The notes under the pieces are model-generated. The model had not been told where the DNA came from, ran no database searches, and was given only the letters and a program-made list of their open reading frames with translations. Shown in pieces: positions 33,400-42,027 of a stretch of 64,000 bases of DNA (its first letter is position 1; each line of letters opens with the position of its first letter). Both the position numbers and the translations under genes were made by a program. The DNA comes from Pseudomonas quercus. GTDB lineage: Bacteria; Pseudomonadota; Gammaproteobacteria; Pseudomonadales; Pseudomonadaceae. The stretch is from assembly GCF_012033695.1 (NCBI RefSeq), contig NZ_JAAVJI010000017.1, positions 45,358 through 109,357 on the forward strand. The letters are read 5' to 3'.

Positions 33400-34260
33400 C
33401 TCCTTGTGGGAGTTCGCGCAGCGGACGAACCTGGGCAGCCGTTACACCGCAGCGGCCTGTTCCCGGTCTGCGCCTTCGGCTACGCTCGGTCCCACAGCAG
33501 GTAGCGTGGCCCCCCTGTGGGAGTTCGCGAAGCGCGGGCGCAGCGGACGAACCTTGGCAGCCGCTACACCGCAGCGGCCTGTTCCCGGTCTGCGCCTTCG
33601 GCTACGCTCGGTCCCACAGCAGGCAGCGCGTCCCCTTGTGGGAGTTCGCGCAGCGGACGAACTTGGGCAGCCGCTACACCGCAGCGGCCTGTTCCCGGTC
33701 TGCGCCTTCGGCTACGCCCGGTCCAACAGCAGGTAGCGTGCCCCCCCCTTGTGGGAGTTCGCGCAGCGGACGAACCTTGGCAGCCGTTACACCGCAGCGG
33801 CCTGTTCCCGGTCTGTGCCTTCGGCTACGCCCGGTCCAACAGCAGGTAGCGTGCCCCCCCTTGTGGGAGTTCGCGCAGCGGACGAACTTGGGCAGCCGTT
33901 ACACCGCAGCGGCCTGTTCCCGGTCTGCGCCTTCGGCTACGCTCGGTCCCACAGCAGGCAGCGTGCCCCCCCTTGTGGGAGTTCGCGCAGCGGACGAACC
34001 TTGGCAGCCGTTACACCGCAGCGGCCTGTTCCCGGTCTGCGCCTTCGGCTACGCCCGGTCCAACAGCAGGTAGCGTGCCCCCCCCTGTGGGAGTTCGCGC
34101 AGCGGACGAACCTTGGCAGCCGTTACACCGCAGCGGCCTGTTCCCGGTCTGCGCCTTCGGCTACGCTCGGTCCCACAGCAGGCAGCGCGTCCCCTTGTGG
34201 GAGTTCGCGCAGCGGACGAACCTGGGCTACCGCTAAACCACAGCGGCCTGTTTCAACAGC
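33400..34260 (+). repeat. Array of eight composite ~112-bp tandem repeats
   Basis: The landmark TGTGGGAGTTCGCG occurs at 33405, 33516, 33637, 33750, 33862, 33974, 34086 and 34196, giving periods of 110-121 bp. Each unit has module A, with the inverted arms GTTCG and CGAAC, and module B (cttcggctacgctcggtcc and variants). Copy 2 carries an 11-bp insertion next to module A. The region from 33330 to 34327 holds no gene; the long frame through it exists only because the repeat lacks stops in that phase. Confidence 0.9.
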
Positions 34261-34327
34261 AACCAAGCTACTCCTGACTTCTGGCGGCCTGTACCATGGC
34301 GGCACGTCGCACACACAAGGACTGTCC

Positions 34328-36493
34328 ATGCGTTTCCGCCCCCTTGCTTCCGTAGCACTCGTGCTCGGCACCGTTGCGCTCAACACTGCTCAGGCCAGCG
34401 GTGATGACACCTGTTACCCCAACTGGTCACCGCTCAAACGCGGCCTGGACGTGTGCAATAACTTCCCTTTTCTGAGCCCAGGTAACGATACCCGTGTAAA
34501 CCTGCGCCTGCTGCTGGCCGACAGCAAGGTGCTGGCCATGGCGCCCAACCCATTGAGCGAGGACGCGGCCTCTGTGGGGTATGGCCCTGTCCCGTTCGAA
34601 GTGTCGCGCCTGCAGGCGGCAGACGATGAGCAGACACCGAGCGATGACTCCAGCACTGCCTCGCTCATGGCCCTGTTGCAGGCGTTGGGCATCGAGCGGG
34701 AGAACCTGGAGACGGCTGGCGAAACATTCCTTCAGGGAGAGGGCAGCCGCTGCCGCAGCAACACCGACGACAGTGCCCTGGCGTTCTCTGAGCAAGTGGT
34801 CGATACCCCCGAGCTGGCCCAGGAAGAGCGCCGCGCCTTGGTCCAGGCAAGGTTGGCCTTGCTTCAGGCCTGTAGTTGGGATCCGCAGCAACAGGCCAAG
34901 GTGGTGCCCAGTGATCTGCACACTTCCCAGGCCCAGGCCTTTGCCAGTTATTTGCAGGCTGCGTCGGATTTCTACAGTGGCCGGTTCAACGAGGCCCAGG
35001 CAGGGTTCGCTAACCTCAGTACCGCACCCCAGCCCTGGCTCAAGGAAACGGCGGCCTATATGGTGGCGCGCACCCGCCTGAACGCCGCCCAGGCGGACGC
35101 ATTCGATGAGTACGGCAGCCTCAAGGCGCCGGTCAACCCTGCGCCCTATTCGAATGTGGCACAGGCCCTCAACGATTACCTCACCGCCTACCCTGAAGGC
35201 CGTTATGCACCCTCTGCTAGAGGCCTGCTGCGCCGCGTGCATTGGCTATCAGGTGAAAAGGCGGCATTGGCAGCCGACTATGGCTGGCAATTGGCCGTGG
35301 CCAAGGGGGCCCAGCGCAGCGTCCCGCTGGAGGCCCTGATTCAGGAAATCGATAACAAGCTGCTGGTGTTGGCAGGCGACACCTTGCCCACGCCGCTGCT
35401 GACCGCCGTCAATGATTTGATGCTAATGCGCTCCGACGGTGGGCCACAGCTGACACACGCGCAGTTGATGGCACACAAGGCCGTGCTCGATCAGCACGCC
35501 GGGCTGTTTGATTACCTGCAGGCCGCCTTTGCGTTCTACCTGGACAACGCACCCGCCGAGGCCCTCAAACTGTTGCCCACTGAGGTGCCTACCCAACTGG
35601 ACTACCTTGCCTTCAGCCAGCACACGCTGCGTGCCATGGCCTTGGAGGCCGGCGGCGATTACCCTGCCGCCCAGGCCCTGTGGCTGCAACTGCTGCCATT
35701 GGCCACTCAGCCTTTGCAGCGCGAGCACCTGGAACTGGCCTTGGCCATGAACTATGAGCGCAGCGGCCAACTGGGCCGAGTGTTCGCCGCCGGGTCGCCC
35801 ATCCTGTCGGCGCAAGTGCGCCTTATTCTCCTGGACAAAGTCGCGGACGCCACCTTGCTGCGCCAGCAGGTAGAGCAGGGGATCAGCACGCAGGAAAAAG
35901 CCACGGCGTATTTCGCCCTGTTGTACAAAAGCCTGATGCGCGGCCAATACGCCGAGTTCGCCGAGAACCTGAACACCGTGCCGGCTGCCCTGGCCGACGT
36001 GAAGCTGGACAGCAGCCTAGGCTACGCCTATGGCCCTGCCCAAACCCTGCAGCTGTTCCAGTGGAACGGCGGTAACGCCCCCGCTGGCTACCGCTGTCCT
36101 GGCCTCAAAGCCATCGCTGCCAGCTTGCAGGCCAATGCACAGGACCCGCGAGGCCTTAATTGCCTGGGCGAGTTCGTTCGCCTCAACGGCCTGGATGGCA
36201 TGCCCCTGGACCAGCGCCCGGAAGCAGACCAGCTGGGCGGCACCGAGCCGGGCTTCAAAGGGCCGGTCTTTTCCCGCCTGGACGGCTACCAGGCTGTGAT
36301 CGCCGATGCTACTGCGGACCGGGACGACAAGGCCTACGCACTGTACCGCGCTGTTAACTGCTACGGCCCGTCTGGCTACAACGGGTGCGGCGGCACAGAA
36401 GTCGAACAGCCTGTGCGCAAAGCCTGGTTCAAGAAGCTCAAAGGCACCTATGGCGGTACGGCGTGGGGTAAATTGCAACAGTACTACTGGTGA
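34328..36493 (+). CDS. Exported protein of unknown function, TPR-like helical (annotated YfiO-like in relatives)
   Basis: The 721-aa protein starts at ATG 34328 (MRFRPLASVALVLGTVALNTAQASG), a clear signal peptide cut near residue 24. The open frame extends further upstream only through the repeat array, so that extension is not coding. After a Cys-containing N-terminal segment (DDTCYPNWSPLKRGLDVCNNFPFLSPGNDTRVNLRLLL) the protein is largely alpha-helical and rich in Ala and Leu, suggestive of TPR or Sel1-like repeats. I see no catalytic motif. It overlaps the DUF3142 gene by 4 bp, so the two are coupled and probably act together in the envelope. The function is unknown. Confidence 0.8.
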   Translation: MRFRPLASVALVLGTVALNTAQASGDDTCYPNWSPLKRGLDVCNNFPFLSPGNDTRVNLRLLLADSKVLAMAPNPLSEDAASVGYGPVPFEVSRLQAADDEQTPSDDSSTASLMALLQALGIERENLETAGETFLQGEGSRCRSNTDDSALAFSEQVVDTPELAQEERRALVQARLALLQACSWDPQQQAKVVPSDLHTSQAQAFASYLQAASDFYSGRFNEAQAGFANLSTAPQPWLKETAAYMVARTRLNAAQADAFDEYGSLKAPVNPAPYSNVAQALNDYLTAYPEGRYAPSARGLLRRVHWLSGEKAALAADYGWQLAVAKGAQRSVPLEALIQEIDNKLLVLAGDTLPTPLLTAVNDLMLMRSDGGPQLTHAQLMAHKAVLDQHAGLFDYLQAAFAFYLDNAPAEALKLLPTEVPTQLDYLAFSQHTLRAMALEAGGDYPAAQALWLQLLPLATQPLQREHLELALAMNYERSGQLGRVFAAGSPILSAQVRLILLDKVADATLLRQQVEQGISTQEKATAYFALLYKSLMRGQYAEFAENLNTVPAALADVKLDSSLGYAYGPAQTLQLFQWNGGNAPAGYRCPGLKAIAASLQANAQDPRGLNCLGEFVRLNGLDGMPLDQRPEADQLGGTEPGFKGPVFSRLDGYQAVIADATADRDDKAYALYRAVNCYGPSGYNGCGGTEVEQPVRKAWFKKLKGTYGGTAWGKLQQYYW

Positions 36494-37206
36494 TACGCAT
36501 CAGCTGCCTGCTGGGCTGGCTGCTGGCTAGCGTGCCTGCCGTCGCAGCAGTAAACGCCCAGGACCATGAGGCCTTCTGGTTATGGAGTGGCGTGCAGGCG
36601 CAGCCTGTGCTGCAGCAGGCACGCACCCTGTACCTGTTGCAGGGGCAGATCAGCGCCCCGCGTGACGCCCAGGCACCTGTGGCCCTGATTGCCCAGGGCA
36701 TGGCCGTCTCCCGCTTGCCGCAGCCTGACCTGTGGATCGTGTACCGGGCCCATACCTTGCACTGGCCGGAACGGGTGTACACGCAGTTGTTCGGCCAGGT
36801 CCGGCGTTGGCAGGCGGTCGGGAACGCAGTCACCGGCATCCAGATCGACTTTGATGCACGCACCCGCTACCTGCACGAGTACGTGGCCTTTCTCAAGGAC
36901 CTGCGCCAGCGCTTGCCGGCCGAGTTCAAGCTCAGCATTACCGGGTTGATGGACTGGAGCAGCCATGCCGACCCACAGGCAATAGGCGAACTCAAGGGCG
37001 TGGTGGATGAAGTCGTGGTGCAGACCTACCAGGGCCGGCACAGCATCCCCGACTACGCCGCCTACCTGCCACGGTTGGCAAGGCTAGGCCTGCCATTCAA
37101 GGTAGGGCTGATCCAAGGTGGTGAATGGAGCGGGGCGTCGTACCTTGAGCACAGCCAGAATTTCCTAGGGTACGTGGTGTTCCTGCAAAACCCGCCCAGC
37201 CGTTGA
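36490..37206 (+). CDS. DUF3142 family protein, exported
   Basis: The 238-aa protein starts with GTG overlapping the preceding stop (GTGA). It has a signal peptide (CLLGWLLASVPAVAAV). 'HEAFWLWSGV', 'ITGIQIDFDARTRYLHEYVAFLKDLRQRLP', 'ITGLMDWS' and 'VDEVVVQTYQGRHSI' give a TIM-barrel look with conserved Asp and Gln residues, as in the DUF3142/glycosidase-like fold. A carbohydrate-active role is possible but unproven. The ordered pair with the 721-aa protein suggests a common envelope function. Confidence 0.8.
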   Translation: MIRISCLLGWLLASVPAVAAVNAQDHEAFWLWSGVQAQPVLQQARTLYLLQGQISAPRDAQAPVALIAQGMAVSRLPQPDLWIVYRAHTLHWPERVYTQLFGQVRRWQAVGNAVTGIQIDFDARTRYLHEYVAFLKDLRQRLPAEFKLSITGLMDWSSHADPQAIGELKGVVDEVVVQTYQGRHSIPDYAAYLPRLARLGLPFKVGLIQGGEWSGASYLEHSQNFLGYVVFLQNPPSR

Positions 37207-37262
37207 TCCCAATTTTCCAGGGTTCCCGACCTCCGCCTTCGGCTGCGGCCATTCCCACATCT
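37207..37262. repeat. Partial module B of the composite repeat
   Basis: The sequence ccgacctccgccttcggctgcggcc followed by 'ttcccac' matches half of the composite repeat. It fills the gap between the DUF3142 and DUF1835 genes. Confidence 0.4.
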
Positions 37263-37275
37263 CAGCGCCCAGGGT

Positions 37276-38523
37276 TCACCTGCGCCGCTGGGATACCTGG
37301 CCTGATGGGCTCACTACCCAGGGCGTGCCCTGGGATGTGAGGTGAACGCCACCTACCCAGCGGTCCGGTGGTGCATGGTCCAGCCAATTGGCCTCACCTT
37401 CCAACACACGCTCACCCAGGGTCGTCATGCGAAGGGTGCGTTGTGGCCACTGTGCGCCCGCGCCTTCGACAATCAACGGGCATGGCCCATGGATCATGGG
37501 TTGCAGCAGCACATGGAACATGGCGTCGCCCAGTGCAGGCAAAGGGTCATAGCGCATCATTAATTGCTTGAACACCTCGCCGGCGGGTAATTCGGGATGG
37601 TCACTCAGTATGCGCAACACCAGCCGCTCCGTCAGGCTCAGGCCATCCGCCTCGCCAGGTAGCTCCTGTAACTGACGCGCCAGTGCCGGTGCCAGCAAGG
37701 GCAAGGCAGAATGAGAACCAGCGGCCAGGGCGGCCCAGGCGGTCGGAGCAGGCGCGGTATAGGCAGCCCACGCTTCACGCGCCAGCACCAACGCCTCGGG
37801 TTTCACGGCCCGCCGCTGCGGCCATAGCCACGCCAGCACGTCCGGGGCCAGCTGGCCAATGCCGATAAAGCGTTCCACACCGGGCACACAGTGGGTTTCG
37901 ATCAGTTCCAATCGGCGTGGTAGCACAGGCAGGCTGGCCAGCAGGCGGACGAGGAACAGCTGGTCATAGGCATCACCTTCACACCACAGCACTAGTTCGC
38001 TGTGCTCGCCCAATTGCGCCAGGGCAGCACGCTGCAAGGCCTGGCGCTGTTCCACATCTCGCGCTTTCAGGCCAAATGCCCGCTGAATATACGCGGCCCT
38101 GGCAGCCCAGTAGTCCTGCTCCGAGCCAGCAGGCACCGGCCCCATGACCATGGGGTCATCAAACATATGGAACGCCCCTGTCAACCCCACCCGGCGCAGG
38201 CTGTGCTCAATATCGTTACCGCAACGCCAGTGCTGCACGTTCGCCTCGTCGCTGCTGGAAAACCCAGGGCGGCGCGCCGCGAATGCCACCGCCTCGGTAT
38301 GAGCGATCAGCTTGGGCCAGCTGGCAAAACCTGCCTCTCGCGCCACCAACCATTGGGTATCAGCCAATTGGTAATCCGGGCCAGGTAGGCCCAGGGCGAT
38401 CAGCTGTCGCCGTGCTTCGTCTGCCTGGTAGGTGTTCAGCGCTTTGAGCAGACGCTTGGCGCGTTTGCGCAGTGACGGCACGTTTAAACGGCCGTTATGA
38501 AAAGAGGGGGTTAACGCAGGCAT
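37276..38523 (-). CDS. DUF1835 domain-containing protein
   Basis: The protein is 415 aa from ATG 38523, chosen because AAGGAG stands six bases upstream; the frame is open 40 codons further but without a ribosome binding site. An N-terminal helical segment (about 1-90) precedes a DUF1835-like domain. That domain includes 'HWRCGNDIEHSLRRVGLTGAFHMFDDPMVMGPVP', 'RAAYIQRAFG' and 'LVLWCEGDAYDQLFLVRLLA'. Family members are predicted soluble proteins of unknown function. The gene stands alone. Confidence 0.75.
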   Translation of the reverse strand: MPALTPSFHNGRLNVPSLRKRAKRLLKALNTYQADEARRQLIALGLPGPDYQLADTQWLVAREAGFASWPKLIAHTEAVAFAARRPGFSSSDEANVQHWRCGNDIEHSLRRVGLTGAFHMFDDPMVMGPVPAGSEQDYWAARAAYIQRAFGLKARDVEQRQALQRAALAQLGEHSELVLWCEGDAYDQLFLVRLLASLPVLPRRLELIETHCVPGVERFIGIGQLAPDVLAWLWPQRRAVKPEALVLAREAWAAYTAPAPTAWAALAAGSHSALPLLAPALARQLQELPGEADGLSLTERLVLRILSDHPELPAGEVFKQLMMRYDPLPALGDAMFHVLLQPMIHGPCPLIVEGAGAQWPQRTLRMTTLGERVLEGEANWLDHAPPDRWVGGVHLTSQGTPWVVSPSGQVSQRRR

Positions 38524-38712
38524 GCCAACTCCTTGCAAGGCTCGGTCCGCCGACAAGCCGGGAGCTGGAATGAAAAAGGAGGGTAAAGCAGCCTGGGTGA
38601 CCCCTTCGCGCGGACCGCAGGCGCAGCCAGCGCCCAACGGCAACTGTAGCGGGAAGGGTAGCGCCGGGCAACTGTTCCCAGCTACGCCTATGCTGCAGGG
38701 GGCTTGACGCCA

Positions 38713-39498
38713 TTACGTCTCACGCCGCTCCACCACATTCAGAAAACGCCGGGCACGTTCGTTGACAGGGTTGACCAGGATCTGCTCTGGCGTGCCGTCC
38801 GCTACGATTTTTCCGGCTTCCATGAACAGCACCCGGTCGGCCACATCCCGGGCGAACTTCATTTCATGGGTCACCAGTAGCAGGGTGGTGTTTTGCTCAT
38901 GGGCCAGGGTACGGATCACGGCCAGCACCTCGGCCACCAGTTCCGGGTCCAGGGCTGAGGTGACCTCGTCGAACAGCATCACCGCCGGGCGCATCGCCAA
39001 GGCACGGGCGATGGCTACGCGTTGCTGCTGGCCGCCGGAGAGTTTGCCTGGGTAGGCATCGGCCTTATGGCCCAGGCCCACCTTTTTCAAGTAGGCCGTG
39101 GCCCTGTCATGGGCTTCCTGGGGGCTTACCTTCAGCACCCGCAAGGGCGCTTCCATGATGTTCTCCCGCACGGTGAGGTGGGGGAACAGGTTGAAATGCT
39201 GAAACACCATGCCCACTCGGTGAACATGAGGGGAGGCCTTGCTGCCGGGCCAGCGCCAACCACGGCGCTGCTCCGGGACGCTGGCCCCGGCCACCTCGAT
39301 GCTGCCGTGCTGGTAGCCTTCCAGCCCTTTGATCAGCCGCAGCACCGTGGACTTGCCCGAACCGCTGGGGCCGATCAGCGCCACTTTCTGCCCCTTTGGG
39401 ATGCTCAGGCTCAGGTGGTCGATCACCCGTGTGGTGCCGAAATCCTTGACCACGTCCTTAAGCACGATCTGTGCAGTTGCGAGGGAAGGGTCAGGCAT
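38713..39498 (-). CDS. Polar amino acid/ectoine-type ABC transporter ATP-binding protein
   Basis: The 261-aa ATPase is of the GlnQ/HisP type. It has Walker A GPSGSGKST (43-51), the Q-loop 'GMVFQHFNLFPHLTV', the signature LSGGQQQR, Walker B 'AVMLFDEVTSALDPE' and the H-loop 'LLVTHEM'. A short insert (RRGWRWPGSKASPHVHRV) of the kind seen in EhuA-like ATPases follows the Walker A region. It is last in the operon and overlaps the upstream permease by 8 bp. Confidence 0.9.
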   Translation of the reverse strand: MPDPSLATAQIVLKDVVKDFGTTRVIDHLSLSIPKGQKVALIGPSGSGKSTVLRLIKGLEGYQHGSIEVAGASVPEQRRGWRWPGSKASPHVHRVGMVFQHFNLFPHLTVRENIMEAPLRVLKVSPQEAHDRATAYLKKVGLGHKADAYPGKLSGGQQQRVAIARALAMRPAVMLFDEVTSALDPELVAEVLAVIRTLAHEQNTTLLLVTHEMKFARDVADRVLFMEAGKIVADGTPEQILVNPVNERARRFLNVVERRET

Positions 39499-40141
39499 GG
39501 CGGCGATGCTCCAGGTACTTGAACAGCAGGGACGTGGGCACGCTGATCGCCAAAAACATCAGCGCCATCAGCGTATAGGGTTCGGTGTAGCGGTAGCTCA
39601 TGCCGGCCACCTGCTTGGCGGCCTGAAACAGTTCGGGAATGGTGATCACCGCCAGCAGGGGCGTTTCCTTGAACATACCGATCAGGTAATTGCCCAGCAC
39701 GGGCAACAGGGGTTTAAAGGCCTGGGGCAGGATCAGCCGGCGCCACGTGGTCGCGCGGTCGAAGTCCAGCGCGCGGGCCGCTTCCCATTGCCCAGGTGGA
39801 ATGTCCTCAATGGCCCCGCGAAAGGCTTCGGCAATATAAGCCGCGTAATACAGGCCCAGGCCTACCACGCCTGTGGCGAAGGGTGGCAAGGTCAGCCCGG
39901 CCAGCGGCAGGGCGAAGAACAGCACATACAGTTGCACCATCAGCGGGGTGCTGCGAAAGAAACTCAAGTACCCGGCGCAGGCGGCCCGAACGGACGTCCA
40001 TGCCGAGCGTTGCGCGATGGCCAGCAGCAGGCCTAGCACCACCGCGACCACAAAGCCCAGTACCACCACCTGCACGGTGACCAGCAGGCCGCGCAGCAGG
40101 TCGGGCGTGATGGACCAGGCGAATGCCCAATCAAATTCCAT
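39491..40141 (-). CDS. Amino acid/ectoine-type ABC transporter permease (second subunit)
   Basis: The 216-aa HisM/EhuD-type permease has about five helices. The EAA-like loop is 'GAIEDIPPGQWEAARALDFDRATTWRRLILPQAFKPLLP'. It starts 10 nt after the other permease gene and heterodimerises with it. Confidence 0.88.
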   Translation of the reverse strand: MEFDWAFAWSITPDLLRGLLVTVQVVVLGFVVAVVLGLLLAIAQRSAWTSVRAACAGYLSFFRSTPLMVQLYVLFFALPLAGLTLPPFATGVVGLGLYYAAYIAEAFRGAIEDIPPGQWEAARALDFDRATTWRRLILPQAFKPLLPVLGNYLIGMFKETPLLAVITIPELFQAAKQVAGMSYRYTEPYTLMALMFLAISVPTSLLFKYLEHRRHA

Positions 40142-40151
40142 GGTTTTACCC

Positions 40152-40811
40152 CTACGTAGTGCGCCAGGCCGTCACCCGCTGCTCGTACCACCGCACCAGA
40201 CGAGTCAACGGCCAGGCCATCAGAAAGTAGCCTACCAGCACCAGGCACCAGATCAGCGTCTGGTGGCCCAGGGTGGTGATTAACTGGGCACCGGAGAAGG
40301 TCAGGTCGGTGAGGGTGATCAACGACACCAGGGAGGTGGTCTTGAGCAGCTCCACCAGCTGGTTGCCCAAGGGCGGCAGCATCACTGGCAGTGCCTGGGG
40401 CAGGATGATCCGCCGCAAGGCGACCACCGGCCCGAAGTCCAGCGCACGCACCGCGTCCCGTTGCCCCTGGTGCACATTGACCAGTGCCGAGCGGATGATT
40501 TCCGAACCATAGGCTGAAAATGTCAGGCCCAGCCCCAACACCCCGGTGGTCATCGGCGACAGGCTGATATCGAACAGCGGCAGAATGAAGAACAGGTAGA
40601 ACAGCAGCACCAGCGCTGAAATGCCACGCAGCACCTCCACGTACACGGTGGCCACCCAGCGCAACAGTCGCCAGGGGGACAGGCGCATCAAGGCGACCGT
40701 AAAGGCCAGCACCAGTACCAGCGCTTCGGCCGTTACGGTGATTTCCAGTGTGACCAGGGCACCGCTGGCCAGCTGGCGGGCAATGAACAATGCGGTTGTA
40801 TCGGTAAACAT
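40152..40811 (-). CDS. Amino acid/ectoine-type ABC transporter permease (first subunit)
   Basis: The protein is about 219 aa from ATG 40811; a GTG at 40832 is also in frame. It is a HisQ/EhuC-type permease, with 'SALVNVHQGQRDAVRALDFGPVVALRRIILPQALPVMLPP' as the cytoplasmic EAA loop. It pairs with the next permease. Confidence 0.87.
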   Translation of the reverse strand: MFTDTTALFIARQLASGALVTLEITVTAEALVLVLAFTVALMRLSPWRLLRWVATVYVEVLRGISALVLLFYLFFILPLFDISLSPMTTGVLGLGLTFSAYGSEIIRSALVNVHQGQRDAVRALDFGPVVALRRIILPQALPVMLPPLGNQLVELLKTTSLVSLITLTDLTFSGAQLITTLGHQTLIWCLVLVGYFLMAWPLTRLVRWYEQRVTAWRTT

Positions 40812-40863
40812 GCCTGTACTCGTGTTGGTCACGGCCGTTGGCGGCGCAGGGGAGGCGGGTGGT

Positions 40864-41736
40864 TCAGAGGGCGCAGCGTTGCTCGGCGGTGATGTCAGCC
40901 GGTGGCAGTTCGTTTTCGGTGTAGCCGTACTTCTGCAGAATTTTCAGCAACTCGCCAGACGCTCGCAGCTTGGCCAGTTCGGCATTGAAGGCCTGGATAA
41001 ACGCAGGGTCGTTCTTGGGCAGGCCGTAGGCATGGTAATTCCAGGTGGGTTTGCCTTGGGCGTCCGGGATCTGTTCAAAGGGCAGGGCCCGCTCCACGGC
41101 AGGGCTGCTGGCCTTCTTCAATAGGCTGATGACCTCCGCGTCCGGGAAATACACCACATCCACCCGGTCGGCCTCCAGCGCCGCCAAGGCTTCGGTGTCC
41201 TTGTCGAACAACACCACCTGCGCGGTATCGATCCCGCTGGCTTTGGCCTCCTGCACCTGGTTGCTGCCGGGCTGAGTGGCTAGCCGCGCCTTGCCGTTCT
41301 GGGCAACGTCTTTAAGGCTGTGCAGGTTGAGCGGGTTGCCAGCCTTGACGATAAAGGCACCCCCCGAGCGGGTGACCGGGTTGGAGTAGCCAATCACTTT
41401 GCAGCGCTGAGGGTTGATAAACAGCCCGGCACCGATCAGGTCGAAGCGCTTGGCCGCCAGCCCTGGCACCAGCGAGCCGAAGTCCGTGATGGGGGTATCC
41501 ACCTTGCTGATACCCAAGGGGGCCAGCACCGCTTTGAGAATTTCGACATTGGCCCCTGTCACCTGGCCGTCCGTGCCGATATAGGCATAGGGCTGTTCAT
41601 TGGCGATGCCTGCGGTTAACCCGCCGGTACGGCCTTTCTCCAGCAGGCCAGCCAAGGCCGTGGTTGAAAACAGGCTTGCCAGCAGGCAAGCGGAGCCGGC
41701 AAGAGCAGGCAACGAAAAGGCATTCAAGCGGGTCAT
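40864..41736 (-). CDS. ABC transporter substrate-binding protein, EhuB-like (ectoine/hydroxyectoine or polar amino acid)
   Basis: The 290-aa SBP family 3 protein has a signal peptide (ending STTALAG, about residue 29). The start of the mature part, 'GRTGGLTAGIANEQPYAYIGTDGQVTGANVEILKAVLAPLG', is typical of EhuB. 'FDLIGAGLFINPQRCKVIGYSNPVTRSG' replaces the usual amino acid motif and again favours EhuB-like proteins. The four genes run binding protein, permease, permease, ATPase. No ectoine catabolic genes (eutABCDE) are adjacent, so the ligand may be another zwitterion. Confidence 0.85.
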   Translation of the reverse strand: MTRLNAFSLPALAGSACLLASLFSTTALAGLLEKGRTGGLTAGIANEQPYAYIGTDGQVTGANVEILKAVLAPLGISKVDTPITDFGSLVPGLAAKRFDLIGAGLFINPQRCKVIGYSNPVTRSGGAFIVKAGNPLNLHSLKDVAQNGKARLATQPGSNQVQEAKASGIDTAQVVLFDKDTEALAALEADRVDVVYFPDAEVISLLKKASSPAVERALPFEQIPDAQGKPTWNYHAYGLPKNDPAFIQAFNAELAKLRASGELLKILQKYGYTENELPPADITAEQRCAL

Positions 41737-41909
41737 GAAATAGGCTCTGGGTTGGGCGGGGAACGAAAGGGCAACTATGCGAGAAAGGGGGTGAGGCCTT
41801 AGCGATGCCTAATTTAAAGCGATAAGAACTATTTTTTAAATACCTTTAAGGCATATGCATAGAGCGATTAAACGAATGGGAAGGCTATAAGCGATGGAGA
41901 TGCCGAAGG

Positions 41910-41936
41910 TAAAGTTTGGCTCAAGCCTACCGATAC
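41910..41936 (+). promoter_or_regulatory. Sigma-28 (FliA) promoter of the NIT-domain chemoreceptor
   Basis: TAAAGTTT (41910-41917), an 11-bp spacer and ACCGATAC (41929-41936) match the flagellar consensus TAAAGTTT-N11-GCCGATAA at 14 of 16 positions with exact spacing. The site ends about 90 bp before the chemoreceptor ATG. Confidence 0.75.
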
Positions 41937-42027
41937 AGCACAAACGGGAAAAATAACCCAGCGGCGAGCAGGCCTACACGTCTGTACCCAAGGGGTTTAC
42001 CGACGTCTGTCCTTTGTGAGAACTGCC

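Noticed and set aside
33400..34260. CRISPR array
   Set aside because: Units are ~112 bp and nearly identical throughout, with no unique spacers and no cas genes.
33749..36493. A 914-codon open frame covering the repeat array and the following gene
   Set aside because: The first ~190 codons are translations of the non-coding tandem repeat. A signal peptide and ATG at 34328 mark the real start.
40152..41736. Firm naming of the importer as EhuABCD
   Set aside because: The binding protein resembles EhuB, but no ectoine catabolic genes adjoin, so the cargo is left open.
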